From the NCBI RefSeq assembly GCF_002079055.1, contig NC_047487.1, positions 62,001 through 126,000 on the forward strand: a DNA stretch of 64,000 nt, written 5' to 3'. The notes below the pieces were generated by a model. It made no database searches. It was not told the origin of the DNA and worked only from the letters and a program-made list of their open reading frames with translations. Made by a program: the position numbers and the translations under genes. The number at the start of each line of letters is the position of its first letter. Position 1 is the first letter of the stretch. Of the stretch, positions 42,661-52,883 are shown piece after piece. The stretch comes from Saccharomyces paradoxus (lineage: Eukaryota; Ascomycota; Saccharomycetes; Saccharomycetales; Saccharomycetaceae).

Positions 42661-42967
42661 AGATACAAGCCTCTGACAACCTTTGATGGTTATATTGCAT
42701 CACTTGCGCTTTGGATCTGCTTGCATTATAAAGGCCCAAACGGCTGCGTTACCCCCGTCGCCGCGAAATTTTTCATAATTTTTCACTCTGTAGGATTAAA
42801 AGACAAGATTATGAGCCCATCTCGCAGTGCAACACGTAACTTAAATCAGTACTGGCGTGTGTTATAGTGCTTGACATTCGAGTTTTTTGCTACTGCTAGA
42901 CACCTGACTATCTGGAGTAAAGAAAAGAAACAAGAAAAGAGACAGAAAATACGTTACAGTTGAAAAC
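42661..42967. other. ATS1/FUN30 divergent promoter with second repeat copy
   Basis: 307 bases. The repeat copy at 42730-42753 (core GGCCCAAACGGCT) starts 70 bases upstream of the ATS1 ATG. A GC-rich patch, CCCCCGTCGCCGCG (42752-42765), is followed by two AATTTTTCA-like runs. CATTATAAA at 42724-42732 could serve as a TATA-like element. No other gene is seen. Confidence 0.55.
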
Positions 42968-45900
42968 ATGAGCGGTTCGCATTCAAATGATGAGGATGAC
43001 ATAGTGCAAGTGCCCGAGACGTCTTCTCCTACCAAGGCAGCATCATCGTCTCCCCTAAAGCCAACTCTGTCGACAGTTCCGGATGCAAATGTGGCCTCTT
43101 TGAGGAGTAGGTTCACTTTCAAACCTTCAGAACCCAGCGAGGGAGCCCACGCTTCGAAGCCGCTCCCATCTGGGAGCCCTGAGGTTGCACTGGTTAACCT
43201 GGCGAAAGAGTTCCCTGATTTCTCTCAAACCCTGGTGCAGGCTGTTTTCAAGTCCAACTCGTTCAACTTGCAGTCTGCGAGGGAACGTCTTACAAGATTG
43301 AGACAGCAAAGACAAAACTGGACATGGAACAAAAACGCATCTCCCAAGAAGTCAGAGACCCCGCCACCTGTTAAGAAAACACTACCATTGGCAAACACAG
43401 GCCGCTTGTCATCCATCCATGGCAACGTTAACAACAAATCTTCCAAGATCACGGTGGCTAAACAGAAAACATCGATTTTTGACCGTTACTCAAACGTCAT
43501 CAACCAAAAACAATATACTTTTGAGCTGCCAAACAACTTGAACATAGACTCGGAAGCATTGAGCAAGTTGCCGGTGAACTACAATAAAAAGAGAAGGCTG
43601 GTGAGGGCAGATCAGCATCTAATGGGCAATTCTCGTGAGTCAGCCGCTACGCAATTAGGTTCTGCAAGGGAGAAACTACTGGCGAATCGCAGATACGGTC
43701 GCCATGCCAACGACAACGATGAAGAGGAGGAGGAGAGTATGATGACCGACGACGACGATGCGAGTGGTGATGACTATACAGAATCCACACCGCAGATAAA
43801 TTTGGATGAACAAGTTTTGCAATTCATTAATGAGTCTGATATTGTCGATCTCTCGGACCTCTCGGATACTACGATGCACAAGGCTCAACTCATAGCCTCT
43901 CATAGGCCATATTCTTCACTAAGTGCTTTTGTAAGCACAAATTTTAATGATAAGAACACTGAGGAGAATGCATCGAACAAGAGAAAAAGACGTGCGGCTG
44001 CATCTGCCAACGAAAGTGAGAGGTTACTCGATAAGATCACTCAAAGCATAAGAGGTTATAATGCTATTGAGTCCGTGATCAAGAAGTGTTCTTCCTACGG
44101 TGATTTGGTCACTTCGCAAATGAAGAAATGGGGTGTGCAAGTGGAAGGCGATAACTCCGAGTTAGACTTAATGAACCTTGGGGAAGACAATGACGACGAT
44201 GACGAGGATGATAGTAATAACGATAATAATCATACCAATGCTGCTGGTCCAGACGGGAATGGCAAGGAACAAGAGGAGACAAAGGCAGTGGTGGAAGGTT
44301 TTGATGAAACTAGCGCAGAGCCAACACCCGCACCAGCTGAAAGAGAAGTAAAACGAACTAGGAACACAACTAAGCCAGAAGTAGATGGAGATGGAGAAGA
44401 CGTAGATTTGGAAGCAATCGATGACGAATTGCCGCAGTCCGAGCATGAAGATGATGACTATGAAGAGGAAGACGAAGACTATAACGATGAGGAAGAAGAC
44501 GTGGAATATGACGATGAAGACGACGATGACGACGATGATGACGAATTCGTGGCCACAAGAAAAAACACACATGTGGTTTCCACCACGAGCAGAAACGGTC
44601 GTAAACCTATTGTTAAGTTTTTCAAGGGCAAACCAAGACTGTTAAGTCCGGAAATTTCGCTGAAGGACTACCAACAAACCGGTATAAACTGGTTGAATCT
44701 GCTATACCAAAACAAGATGTCATGTATCCTTGCAGACGATATGGGTTTAGGTAAGACGTGTCAAGTCATTTCATTCTTTGCATATTTGAAACAGATAAAC
44801 GAACCGGGTCCTCACTTGGTTGTCGTGCCATCATCGACGTTAGAAAATTGGTTGAGGGAGTTCCAAAAATTCGCACCTGCTTTAAAGATTGAGCCCTACT
44901 ATGGCTCTTTACAAGAAAGGGAAGAATTACGTGATATCCTGGAAAGGAACTCTGGAAAATATGATGTTATCGTGACCACGTACAACTTGGCTGCCGGCAA
45001 TAAATACGACGTTTCATTTTTGAAAAACAGAAACTTTAATGTTGTGGTTTATGATGAGGGTCATATGCTGAAAAATTCTACTTCAGAGAGGTTTGCTAAA
45101 CTGATGAAAATTCGTGCCAATTTCCGCCTTTTATTAACTGGTACACCATTACAAAACAACTTGAAGGAACTAATGTCACTGTTGGAATTTATCATGCCAA
45201 ATCTTTTCATTTCCAAAAAGGAATCATTTGACGCAATCTTCAAACAACGTGCCAAGACCACGGACGATAACAAAAACCACAATCCGCTGTTGGCTCAAGA
45301 GGCCATTACAAGAGCAAAAACAATGATGAAGCCATTTATTTTGAGAAGACGTAAGGACCAAGTGTTGAAGCACTTGCCACCAAAACACACACATATCCAG
45401 TATTGTGAATTGAACCCAATACAAAAGAAAATATACGATAAGGAAGTTCAAATCGTGTTAGAACATAAAAGAATGATTAAAGATGGGGAATTGCCACAAG
45501 ATGCAAAGGAAAAATCTAAAATACAATCTTCTAGTTCTAAAAATTTAATAATGGCATTGCGAAAGGCTTCTCTTCATCCACTTTTATTCAGAAATATCTA
45601 TAATGACAAAACCATCACCAAAATGAGTGACGCCATCTTGGATGAACCTGCCTATGCTGAAAATGGTAACAGGGAGTATATTAAGGAAGATATGAGTTAC
45701 ATGACGGATTTTGAGTTGCACAAACTATGCTGCAATTTCCCGAACACGTTATCCAAATATCAACTTCATAATGACGAGTGGATGCAATCCGGTAAAATTG
45801 ATGCTTTGAAAAAATTGCTGAAGACAATTATCGTTGACAAACAGGAAAAAGTGCTGATATTTTCCTTATTCACTCAAGTCCTGGATATTCTAGAAATGGT

Positions 45901-46342
45901 TTTGTCCACCTTGGATTATAAATTTTTAAGATTAGATGGGTCCACGCAAGTGAATGATAGACAACTATTGATCGATAAGTTTTATGAAGATAAGGACATC
46001 CCCATTTTTATTTTATCAACAAAAGCAGGTGGATTCGGCATCAACTTGGTCTGCGCGAACAATGTTATTATTTTTGATCAAAGTTTCAACCCACATGATG
46101 ATAGACAAGCTGCTGATAGGGCACATCGTGTGGGACAAACAAAGGAAGTGAATATCACCACATTAATTACTAAGGATTCCATAGAGGAAAAGATTCATCA
46201 ACTGGCCAAAAATAAACTAGCTTTGGATTCGTATATCAGTGAAGATAAAAAATCTCAAGATGTGATGGAAAGTAAAGTTAGTGATATGTTGGAGGATATA
46301 ATTTATGATGAAAACTCGAAACCAAAAGGAACGAAAAATTAA
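42968..46342 (+). CDS. FUN30: Snf2-family chromatin remodeller Fun30
   Basis: 1124 residues (about 1131 in S. cerevisiae). Homologue of human SMARCAD1; slides and edits nucleosomes at silent loci and centromeres, and promotes long-range resection at double-strand breaks past Rad9. N-terminal Ser28 lies in SSPLK, a CDK site used for Dpb11 binding, and Ser20 is also followed by Pro. A CUE domain is at 73-113. Strongly acidic tracts at about 255-280 and 480-530 precede the ATPase: DMGLGKT at 591-597, DEGH box at 696-699, and the second RecA lobe from about 950 (LRLDGSTQVNDRQ, QAADRAHRVGQT). The length difference is in the acidic low-complexity region. Confidence 0.98.
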   Translation: MSGSHSNDEDDIVQVPETSSPTKAASSSPLKPTLSTVPDANVASLRSRFTFKPSEPSEGAHASKPLPSGSPEVALVNLAKEFPDFSQTLVQAVFKSNSFNLQSARERLTRLRQQRQNWTWNKNASPKKSETPPPVKKTLPLANTGRLSSIHGNVNNKSSKITVAKQKTSIFDRYSNVINQKQYTFELPNNLNIDSEALSKLPVNYNKKRRLVRADQHLMGNSRESAATQLGSAREKLLANRRYGRHANDNDEEEEESMMTDDDDASGDDYTESTPQINLDEQVLQFINESDIVDLSDLSDTTMHKAQLIASHRPYSSLSAFVSTNFNDKNTEENASNKRKRRAAASANESERLLDKITQSIRGYNAIESVIKKCSSYGDLVTSQMKKWGVQVEGDNSELDLMNLGEDNDDDDEDDSNNDNNHTNAAGPDGNGKEQEETKAVVEGFDETSAEPTPAPAEREVKRTRNTTKPEVDGDGEDVDLEAIDDELPQSEHEDDDYEEEDEDYNDEEEDVEYDDEDDDDDDDDEFVATRKNTHVVSTTSRNGRKPIVKFFKGKPRLLSPEISLKDYQQTGINWLNLLYQNKMSCILADDMGLGKTCQVISFFAYLKQINEPGPHLVVVPSSTLENWLREFQKFAPALKIEPYYGSLQEREELRDILERNSGKYDVIVTTYNLAAGNKYDVSFLKNRNFNVVVYDEGHMLKNSTSERFAKLMKIRANFRLLLTGTPLQNNLKELMSLLEFIMPNLFISKKESFDAIFKQRAKTTDDNKNHNPLLAQEAITRAKTMMKPFILRRRKDQVLKHLPPKHTHIQYCELNPIQKKIYDKEVQIVLEHKRMIKDGELPQDAKEKSKIQSSSSKNLIMALRKASLHPLLFRNIYNDKTITKMSDAILDEPAYAENGNREYIKEDMSYMTDFELHKLCCNFPNTLSKYQLHNDEWMQSGKIDALKKLLKTIIVDKQEKVLIFSLFTQVLDILEMVLSTLDYKFLRLDGSTQVNDRQLLIDKFYEDKDIPIFILSTKAGGFGINLVCANNVIIFDQSFNPHDDRQAADRAHRVGQTKEVNITTLITKDSIEEKIHQLAKNKLALDSYISEDKKSQDVMESKVSDMLEDIIYDENSKPKGTKN

Positions 46343-46589
46343 GTAAATAAATGATAAAATTGAAAAAAAAATGAATAAGCAAAAACTGAAAAAAAAAAAA
46401 TTTTAACTATGCATTCTTCTGCATAAACGCGTCATATGAATGGAAGCTTTAAATAACAAAGGAGAAAAATATAGAACGGTAAATATATTTCTAGATTATA
46501 ATGTACATATATGTGTATATATACATATGTTAGTATGTATAGCTAGGTAATTTTAATCTGTGAAAAAAAAAAGGGAGACTCTTTTGAAT

Positions 46590-47567
46590 TTATTGATTCA
46601 CTTGCTCATTGGTCTCCTGTGGTACTGCTTCAATTTCAACTTGAGTTTCAACCACAGTTTCGGGAATCATTGGATGATCAAGGTTAAATAAAACGCTACC
46701 AATAGTATTCGTGGAAATGGCAAACCCCGCTAAAATGGGAACAGACTCGATCAAACCTGCCAGGAAACCAAACGAGGCATATTGACCAGCGTGGAGATAG
46801 ATATTCTCACGTCTTTGTATGTTGTCGAAATTTTGTAAACGTAAAACTTTGGTGAAGTAAATTTGAGTAATGAAGGGAGAAATCAAAATATGGAAAAGAA
46901 TGGGTCCGACTAGTGGAAAAAAAGATATAACCAAGAGTACGGAAAGAACTGCTAGGCCCAACATGTACTTGACCAATTTGAATGGGAAATAATAAGCCCA
47001 GAAGTAGATCGAGTTGATGGGCACGTAGTACTTGATTGGTTTCTTATCACTAAAGTCCTCCTCTAAACCATTCTTTTCTAAGCACACCTCCACCAAATGG
47101 TTGTTAAAATGACTGAGTCTCATAAACAATAAAGTAAAAACATTTGCTTGTAAAAATGAATGAAAAATAGCAATGAAAAGCCCAATAGGACCCAACACAA
47201 TCAAAAAGGCCGTGTACATTGGTGTAATCGTAGCCCAGTAGACAAAGCTCACTAGAGCAAACATTATCAAGTAACCCGATAATATTCCGAGCATAGTGGT
47301 TGAATAACTGCTCTTATTGGTGTTGAACTCCAAAAAACCCTTGAACGGGTACATGAACGCACCTCCTGTGAATGCGTCCTTGAAAAAGTTCATTAGCACG
47401 TACCTAGTACGGCTCATAACTTTGTTGAGATGCTTTTTGTAAACTTTATCCAAGTACTGATTGAATGGGGTATTTACATATGGCAGTTTCTCATACGATT
47501 GGCCCCCACCAAACTTGTACACTAAACCACCAATACCAGCCAGCGCTAATGAACCCGTAAAACTCAT
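46590..47567 (-). CDS. LDS1: Sporulation lipid-droplet membrane protein Lds1
   Basis: 325 residues, the expected length. Multi-pass protein of the Lds1/Lds2/Rrt8 family, found on lipid droplets by the prospore membrane and needed with its relatives for the dityrosine layer of the spore wall. I see at least four long hydrophobic segments: TTMLGILSGYLIMFALVSFV, YTAFLIVLGPIGLFIAIF, LAVLSVLLVISFFPLVGPI and FGFLAGLIESVPILAGFAI. The C-terminus is acidic and hydrophilic (VVETQVEIEAVPQETNEQ). The duplication partner is LDS2. It shares a promoter with PSK1, where a middle-sporulation element is present. Confidence 0.96.
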   Translation of the reverse strand: MSFTGSLALAGIGGLVYKFGGGQSYEKLPYVNTPFNQYLDKVYKKHLNKVMSRTRYVLMNFFKDAFTGGAFMYPFKGFLEFNTNKSSYSTTMLGILSGYLIMFALVSFVYWATITPMYTAFLIVLGPIGLFIAIFHSFLQANVFTLLFMRLSHFNNHLVEVCLEKNGLEEDFSDKKPIKYYVPINSIYFWAYYFPFKLVKYMLGLAVLSVLLVISFFPLVGPILFHILISPFITQIYFTKVLRLQNFDNIQRRENIYLHAGQYASFGFLAGLIESVPILAGFAISTNTIGSVLFNLDHPMIPETVVETQVEIEAVPQETNEQVNQ

Positions 47568-47667
47568 TTTCTGATGTTGTTATTGTTTTGTTTAATATAC
47601 CTTGTTTCTTTACACTATAACCACACTAACTTGTAACAAGAATGAGAATGAAAATAACCTCAAGCTT

Positions 47668-47706
<39 letters not shown>

Positions 47707-48234
47707 TCCAGGTGTCACAAAACCGGTAAGATCCTGTCGTATTATTTGGTCACGTGGTTTTTTCCATGGCGGGTAATATAAATTGAAACAAGGGTTTTTT
47801 AAGTAATTGATTACATGCCAAGGAAGTGGTGAACAAGAATTAGCAAGGGGCAGGTAGATAACCACAGCATAGCATTCGTTGAAAAGGAAATCGACGTTAC
47901 AAAGTGCAGTTTCCCGTATTATTTTCCTATTTCCCTCTTTTTTTCCTTTGTTGCAGGCGTCGTTGTACCTTTTTGCTTTACAACGGCTTTAATAAGATTA
48001 AAAACTCCGGATATCGTCATAACAGCGGTCTATTATAGTTATTTCTTCAGTTTTTTGCATCTTTTTAGTAAGTAAGAAATTAGAAAAAGCTGCTTATCAA
48101 TTGAGTGAAAGTTTCCATTCTTCATTTCCGTAATATTTTTCTTTCCTTTTTGTTTTTCTGTTTCTTCCATTTCTGTTTTGTTTTGTTTTGTTCTCTCTCC
48201 TTAATTTGCATATAAGTATAATATCAAAGAAATA
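47568..48234. promoter_or_regulatory. LDS1/PSK1 divergent promoter: MSE, E-box, TA tract
   Basis: 667 bases. A TA run of about 30 bases (47671-47701) is followed by GTCACAAAA at 47714-47722, matching the core of the Ndt80 middle-sporulation element, about 150 bases upstream of the LDS1 ATG. CACGTG is at 47751-47756. The PSK1 leader side is T-rich, with TTTTG repeats at about 48176-48190. Middle-sporulation timing of LDS1 is known, so the MSE assignment is plausible. Confidence 0.6.
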
Positions 48235-51200
48235 ATGCCTTACATCGGTGCTTCCAACCTCTCAGAACATTCATTTGTCAATTTGAAAGAAAAACATGCG
48301 ATTACACATAAAGGTACTGGTAGTTCTGCAGCATCATTGCAGACACCACCGAGCCCCGATCAAGAGAACCATATTGACAATGAGTTAAGGAATTACGATA
48401 CGTCTTTAAGCGACATTTCAACCCCGAATAAAAACGAAGGTGATGAGTTCGAGCAGAGTTTAAGGGATACATTTGCCAGCTTCCGCAAGACTAAACCACC
48501 ACCTCCTTTAGATTTTGAACAACCGCGACTTCCTTCCACGGCGTCTTCATCCATCGATTCAACTGTATCTTCGCCGTTGACGGATGAAGACATAAAGGAG
48601 TTAGAATTTCTTCCGAATGAATCAACTCATTCTTACTCGTATAATCCACTTTCGCCAAATTCTCTGGCAGTCAGATTGAGAATTTTGAAGAGATCGCTGG
48701 AAATTATAATACAAAACCCAAGTATGCTACTTGAGCCTACTCCAGATGATTTACCTCCTTTGAAAGAGTTTGCAGGCCGTAGGAGAAGCTTGCCAAGGAC
48801 ATCAGCCTCCGCGAACCATTTGATGAATAGGAATAAGAGCCAAATCTGGAATACCACTTCCGCTACTTTAAATGCATTTGTAAATAATACCTCTTCTTCT
48901 CCAGCAGCATCTTCTGCTTTATCCAGCAAAAAAATGGGCACCCCAGTTTTCCCTAATTTGGATCCAACACATTCTCAAACATTCCATAGAGCCAATTCAT
49001 TGGCTTATTTACCGTCTATCTTACCCGAGCAAGATCTACAGCTTAAACGTAATAGTTCTTTATTTCGTGGCGACTATGGAAACAGTATAAGCCCTGAAAG
49101 GCCAAGTTTTAGGCAACCGTTCAAGGATCAAACTAGTAGCCTTCGCAATAGCAGTTTACTCAATGACAGGACTTATCAAGAAGAAGAAACCTTTTTACCG
49201 CACCATGGACCTTCTATTGACCTATTGAATGAGCAAAGAGCGAACTTGAAAAGTCTTCTGAATTTACTAAACGAAACATTGGAGAAAAACACTTCCGAAA
49301 GAGCATCGGATCTTCATATGATATCGCTATTCAATTTGAATAAATTGATGCTTGGAGATCCCAAGAAAAATAATTCGGAACGCGATAAAAGAACTGAAAA
49401 GCTGAAGAAAATTTTGCTGGATAGTCTTGCAGAACCATTTTTTGAGCACTATAATTTTATCGAAGATAATCCGATCGGAGATACAGATGAACTCAAGGAG
49501 GAAATCGATGAATTTACGGGTTCTGGAGACACGACGGCGATAACAGATATACGGCCGCAACAGGACTATGGTCGAATATTGAGGACATTCACCTCTACCA
49601 AGAATTCCGCCCCACAGGCAATTTTTACATGCAATCAAGAGAACCCTTGGCAATTCAGAGCTGCAAATGACCTAGCGTGCTTAGTATTCGGTATCTCGCA
49701 GAATGCCATTCGTGCCTTAACTTTAATGGATTTAATTCACACAGATAGCAGAAATTTTGTTTTACACAAACTGCTATCTACCGAGGGTCAGGAAATGGTT
49801 TTCACGGGCGAAATTATTGGTATTGTTCAACCAGAAACACTTAGCTCATCTAAAGTAGTATGGGCATCGTTTTGGGCAAAAAGAAAGAACGGCTTATTAG
49901 TTTGTGTTTTCGAAAAAGTTCCTTGCGACTATGTTGATGTGCTTTTAAACCTGGATGATTTTAGTGTCGAAAGCATTGTAGACAAATGTGAGTTATTATC
50001 AGATGGACCCACATTGTCTTCCTCTTCTACTTTATCGCTACCTAAGATGGCCTCTTCACCAAACGGTAGTAAGTTGGAGTATTCTTTGGAAAGGAAGGTC
50101 CTTGAAAAGAGTTATTCAAAGCCCACTTTAACTGATGATCGCAACGGCGATGAAAATCAATTTGATGGAGATAGTCAATCTGAATCATCACTGTCATTAT
50201 CACCAGTGAGGACGAAAAAAAGTGTAAAATTCGCAAATGATATTAAAGATGTTAAGAATATAAGCCAATCGTTAGCTAAATTAATGGATGATGTGAGGAA
50301 TGGGGTAGTATTTGATCCCGATGATGATCTCTTGCCTATGCCCATCAAAGTTTGCAACCACATTAATGAAACGAGATATTTTACTTTAAATCATCTATCT
50401 TATAATATTCCATGCGCAGTATCCTCTACTGTCTTGGAGGATGAGTTAAAATTGAAAATTCATAGTTTACCTTACCAGGCGGGTTTATTTATTGTGGATT
50501 CGCATACTCTAGATATTGTGAGTTCCAATAAGTCTATTCTGAAAAACATGTTTGGTTATCATTTCGCTGAGCTCGTAGGAAAATCCATCACTGAAATAAT
50601 TCCATCATTTCCAAAATTTCTGCAATTTATCAACGACAAATATCCCGCATTAGATATTACACTTCATAAGAATAAAGGTCTGGTATTAACAGAACATTTT
50701 TTTAGGAAAATTCAGGCAGAGATTATGGGTGATCGTAAGAGCTTTTATACGTCGGTAGGTATTGATGGGCTTCATAGGGATGGCTGTGAAATCAAGATTG
50801 ATTTCCAACTACGTGTCATGAATTCTAAAGTGATTTTACTTTGGGTTACACATTCAAGAGACGTCGTGTTCGAAGAATATAATACTAATCCGTCACAATT
50901 GAAGATGTTGAAAGAGAGCGAATTAAGTCTGATGAGCAGTGCAAGTAGTTCTGCCAGCTCTTCCAAAAAATCCTCGGCTCGGATATCTACTGGGGCGTTG
51001 AAGGACATGAGTAATCTGTCAACGTATGAGGATTTAGGCCACCGGACGAATAAGCTTAAATATGAAATTGGGGGGGAATCGACAGCTCATTCCGAATCAA
51101 CTTTGTCTGAACAGGACCAAGCTCCCTTGGAAGACGAAAAGGATAGCGGTGAAATAATACTTGCTGATCCTGAAATGAAGCACAAATTAGAATTGGCCAA

Positions 51201-52305
51201 GATTTACTCAAGAGATAAATCCCAATTTGTGAAAGAAGGAAATTTCAAAGTTGACGAAGATTTGATTATTAGCAAAATTTCACTATCTCCAAGCTCTGAA
51301 TCATTGGCAGACTCTAAAAGTTCTGGGAAAGGACTCTCCCCACTTGAAGAGGAAACGTTAATTGATAGGAACGCTACAGAAAACGGATTAGCGAAAACAC
51401 CGAAAGACGAAGACGGCATCATAATGACTAAGAAGCGAGGAAACCAACCTGTTAGTACTTTCCTGCGCACCCCCGAAAAGAACATCGGTGCCCAAAAGCA
51501 CACTAAGAAGTTTTCGGATTTTGTAGGTCTGCAAAAAATGGGCGAAGGTGCATATGGTAAAGTCAACCTATGTATTCATAAGAAGAATAGATATATCGTG
51601 GTGATCAAGATGATCTTTAAAGAAAGAATTCTTGTCGATACATGGGTTAGAGATAGGAAGTTAGGTACTATACCTTCTGAGATTCAAATTATGGCCACGT
51701 TGAACAAAAACCCCCATGAGAATATTTTACGGTTACTAGATTTTTTTGAAGACGATGACTACTATTATATCGAGACCCCCGTACATGGCGAAACAGGATG
51801 CATAGATCTTTTCGATCTGATTGAATTTAAAACCAACATGACAGAATTTGAGGCCAAGTTGATATTCAAGCAGGTAGTCGCGGGAATAAAACATCTACAT
51901 GATCAAGGTATTGTTCACAGAGATATCAAGGACGAGAATGTTATCGTAGATTCCAAAGGTTTCGTCAAGATTATCGATTTTGGATCTGCTGCGTACGTCA
52001 AAAGCGGACCGTTTGACGTTTTCGTTGGGACAATAGATTATGCTGCCCCTGAAGTCTTGAGTGGGAATCCTTATGAGGGCCAACCACAGGATATTTGGGC
52101 TATCGGTATTCTATTGTATACCGTGGTCTTCAAAGAGAACCCCTTCTACAATATAGATGAAATATTGGAAGGTGATCTGAAATTCAACAACGCGGAGGAA
52201 GTTAGTGAAGACTGCATTGAGCTCATCAAGAGCATTCTGAACCGTTGCGTACCGAAGAGGCCCACCATAGACGATATAAATAATGACAAATGGTTGGTTA
52301 TTTAA
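48235..52305 (+). CDS. PSK1: PAS-domain protein kinase Psk1
   Basis: 1356 residues, the expected length. Nutrient-sensing kinase that phosphorylates Ugp1, Gsy2 and translation factors (Caf20, Tif11, Sro9), directing UDP-glucose toward cell-wall glucan rather than glycogen; activated by Snf1 on poor carbon sources and by cell-wall stress. A long disordered Ser-rich N-terminus is followed by PAS-like regions at about 455-560 and 742-870 (LFIVDSHTLDIVSSNKSI). The kinase domain starts near 1093: GEGAYGKV loop, ATP-binding Lys1125 (VVIKMIF), HRDIKDEN with Asp1230, DFG at 1248-1250, APEVL. Paralogue PSK2. Confidence 0.98.
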   Translation: MPYIGASNLSEHSFVNLKEKHAITHKGTGSSAASLQTPPSPDQENHIDNELRNYDTSLSDISTPNKNEGDEFEQSLRDTFASFRKTKPPPPLDFEQPRLPSTASSSIDSTVSSPLTDEDIKELEFLPNESTHSYSYNPLSPNSLAVRLRILKRSLEIIIQNPSMLLEPTPDDLPPLKEFAGRRRSLPRTSASANHLMNRNKSQIWNTTSATLNAFVNNTSSSPAASSALSSKKMGTPVFPNLDPTHSQTFHRANSLAYLPSILPEQDLQLKRNSSLFRGDYGNSISPERPSFRQPFKDQTSSLRNSSLLNDRTYQEEETFLPHHGPSIDLLNEQRANLKSLLNLLNETLEKNTSERASDLHMISLFNLNKLMLGDPKKNNSERDKRTEKLKKILLDSLAEPFFEHYNFIEDNPIGDTDELKEEIDEFTGSGDTTAITDIRPQQDYGRILRTFTSTKNSAPQAIFTCNQENPWQFRAANDLACLVFGISQNAIRALTLMDLIHTDSRNFVLHKLLSTEGQEMVFTGEIIGIVQPETLSSSKVVWASFWAKRKNGLLVCVFEKVPCDYVDVLLNLDDFSVESIVDKCELLSDGPTLSSSSTLSLPKMASSPNGSKLEYSLERKVLEKSYSKPTLTDDRNGDENQFDGDSQSESSLSLSPVRTKKSVKFANDIKDVKNISQSLAKLMDDVRNGVVFDPDDDLLPMPIKVCNHINETRYFTLNHLSYNIPCAVSSTVLEDELKLKIHSLPYQAGLFIVDSHTLDIVSSNKSILKNMFGYHFAELVGKSITEIIPSFPKFLQFINDKYPALDITLHKNKGLVLTEHFFRKIQAEIMGDRKSFYTSVGIDGLHRDGCEIKIDFQLRVMNSKVILLWVTHSRDVVFEEYNTNPSQLKMLKESELSLMSSASSSASSSKKSSARISTGALKDMSNLSTYEDLGHRTNKLKYEIGGESTAHSESTLSEQDQAPLEDEKDSGEIILADPEMKHKLELAKIYSRDKSQFVKEGNFKVDEDLIISKISLSPSSESLADSKSSGKGLSPLEEETLIDRNATENGLAKTPKDEDGIIMTKKRGNQPVSTFLRTPEKNIGAQKHTKKFSDFVGLQKMGEGAYGKVNLCIHKKNRYIVVIKMIFKERILVDTWVRDRKLGTIPSEIQIMATLNKNPHENILRLLDFFEDDDYYYIETPVHGETGCIDLFDLIEFKTNMTEFEAKLIFKQVVAGIKHLHDQGIVHRDIKDENVIVDSKGFVKIIDFGSAAYVKSGPFDVFVGTIDYAAPEVLSGNPYEGQPQDIWAIGILLYTVVFKENPFYNIDEILEGDLKFNNAEEVSEDCIELIKSILNRCVPKRPTIDDINNDKWLVI

Positions 52306-52883
52306 AGGATTTGTGATAATTCTAGTACTTGAGGAAATGGAGAAGAAAACGCGAAACACCTTAAAAGAATCAACTCTGTCATTTCGTTCTTAATTTCTTC
52401 AGTTATGAATTAGTAATTTTTTCTAGGTATGTATGCGTAGATCAATATATATATTTTTCTTTCTCAATTATATTATTAATATGATAAAAGTATGACACTA
52501 AATGCAGCCAATTAAGACTTAAATATAAAAACTACATATTCAATAAACAAAAATGGGGTAAATATTCCAAATAATAAAGTGGGAACATGATTTAAAAGCA
52601 GAAGCACGGTTCCCACATAGACCCTTAATCAATAATGCTACTATTTCTTCATAGTGCGAAGGGCTTATTACTATTGTTATATCACTCTAGACGTCAATAC
52701 CCGGAATGCCCTTTTTGCAAGGACAGCGAAAAAAGGTGAAAGAATAACAGGAGAAAGTGTTGGGGAACTAAGTCACGAAAGAAGGCGGATAACAGCAATA
52801 CTAACGTGGAACCTATTTCGACTATTATAACAACTGGTATCGGATTATCGAAGAATAATTGAGTGGTCAGAAAGGAGTGAAAT
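52306..52883. other. PSK1-TPD3 intergenic region, probable replication origin
   Basis: 578 bases. S. cerevisiae has ARS107 between these two genes, shortly after PSK1 (from memory). TTTTATATTTA, read on the minus strand at 52520-52530, is a perfect 11/11 match to the ARS consensus WTTTAYRTTTW, 215 bases past the PSK1 stop. The flanks are AT-rich. The 3' half is the TPD3 promoter, without a motif I recognise. Confidence 0.6.
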
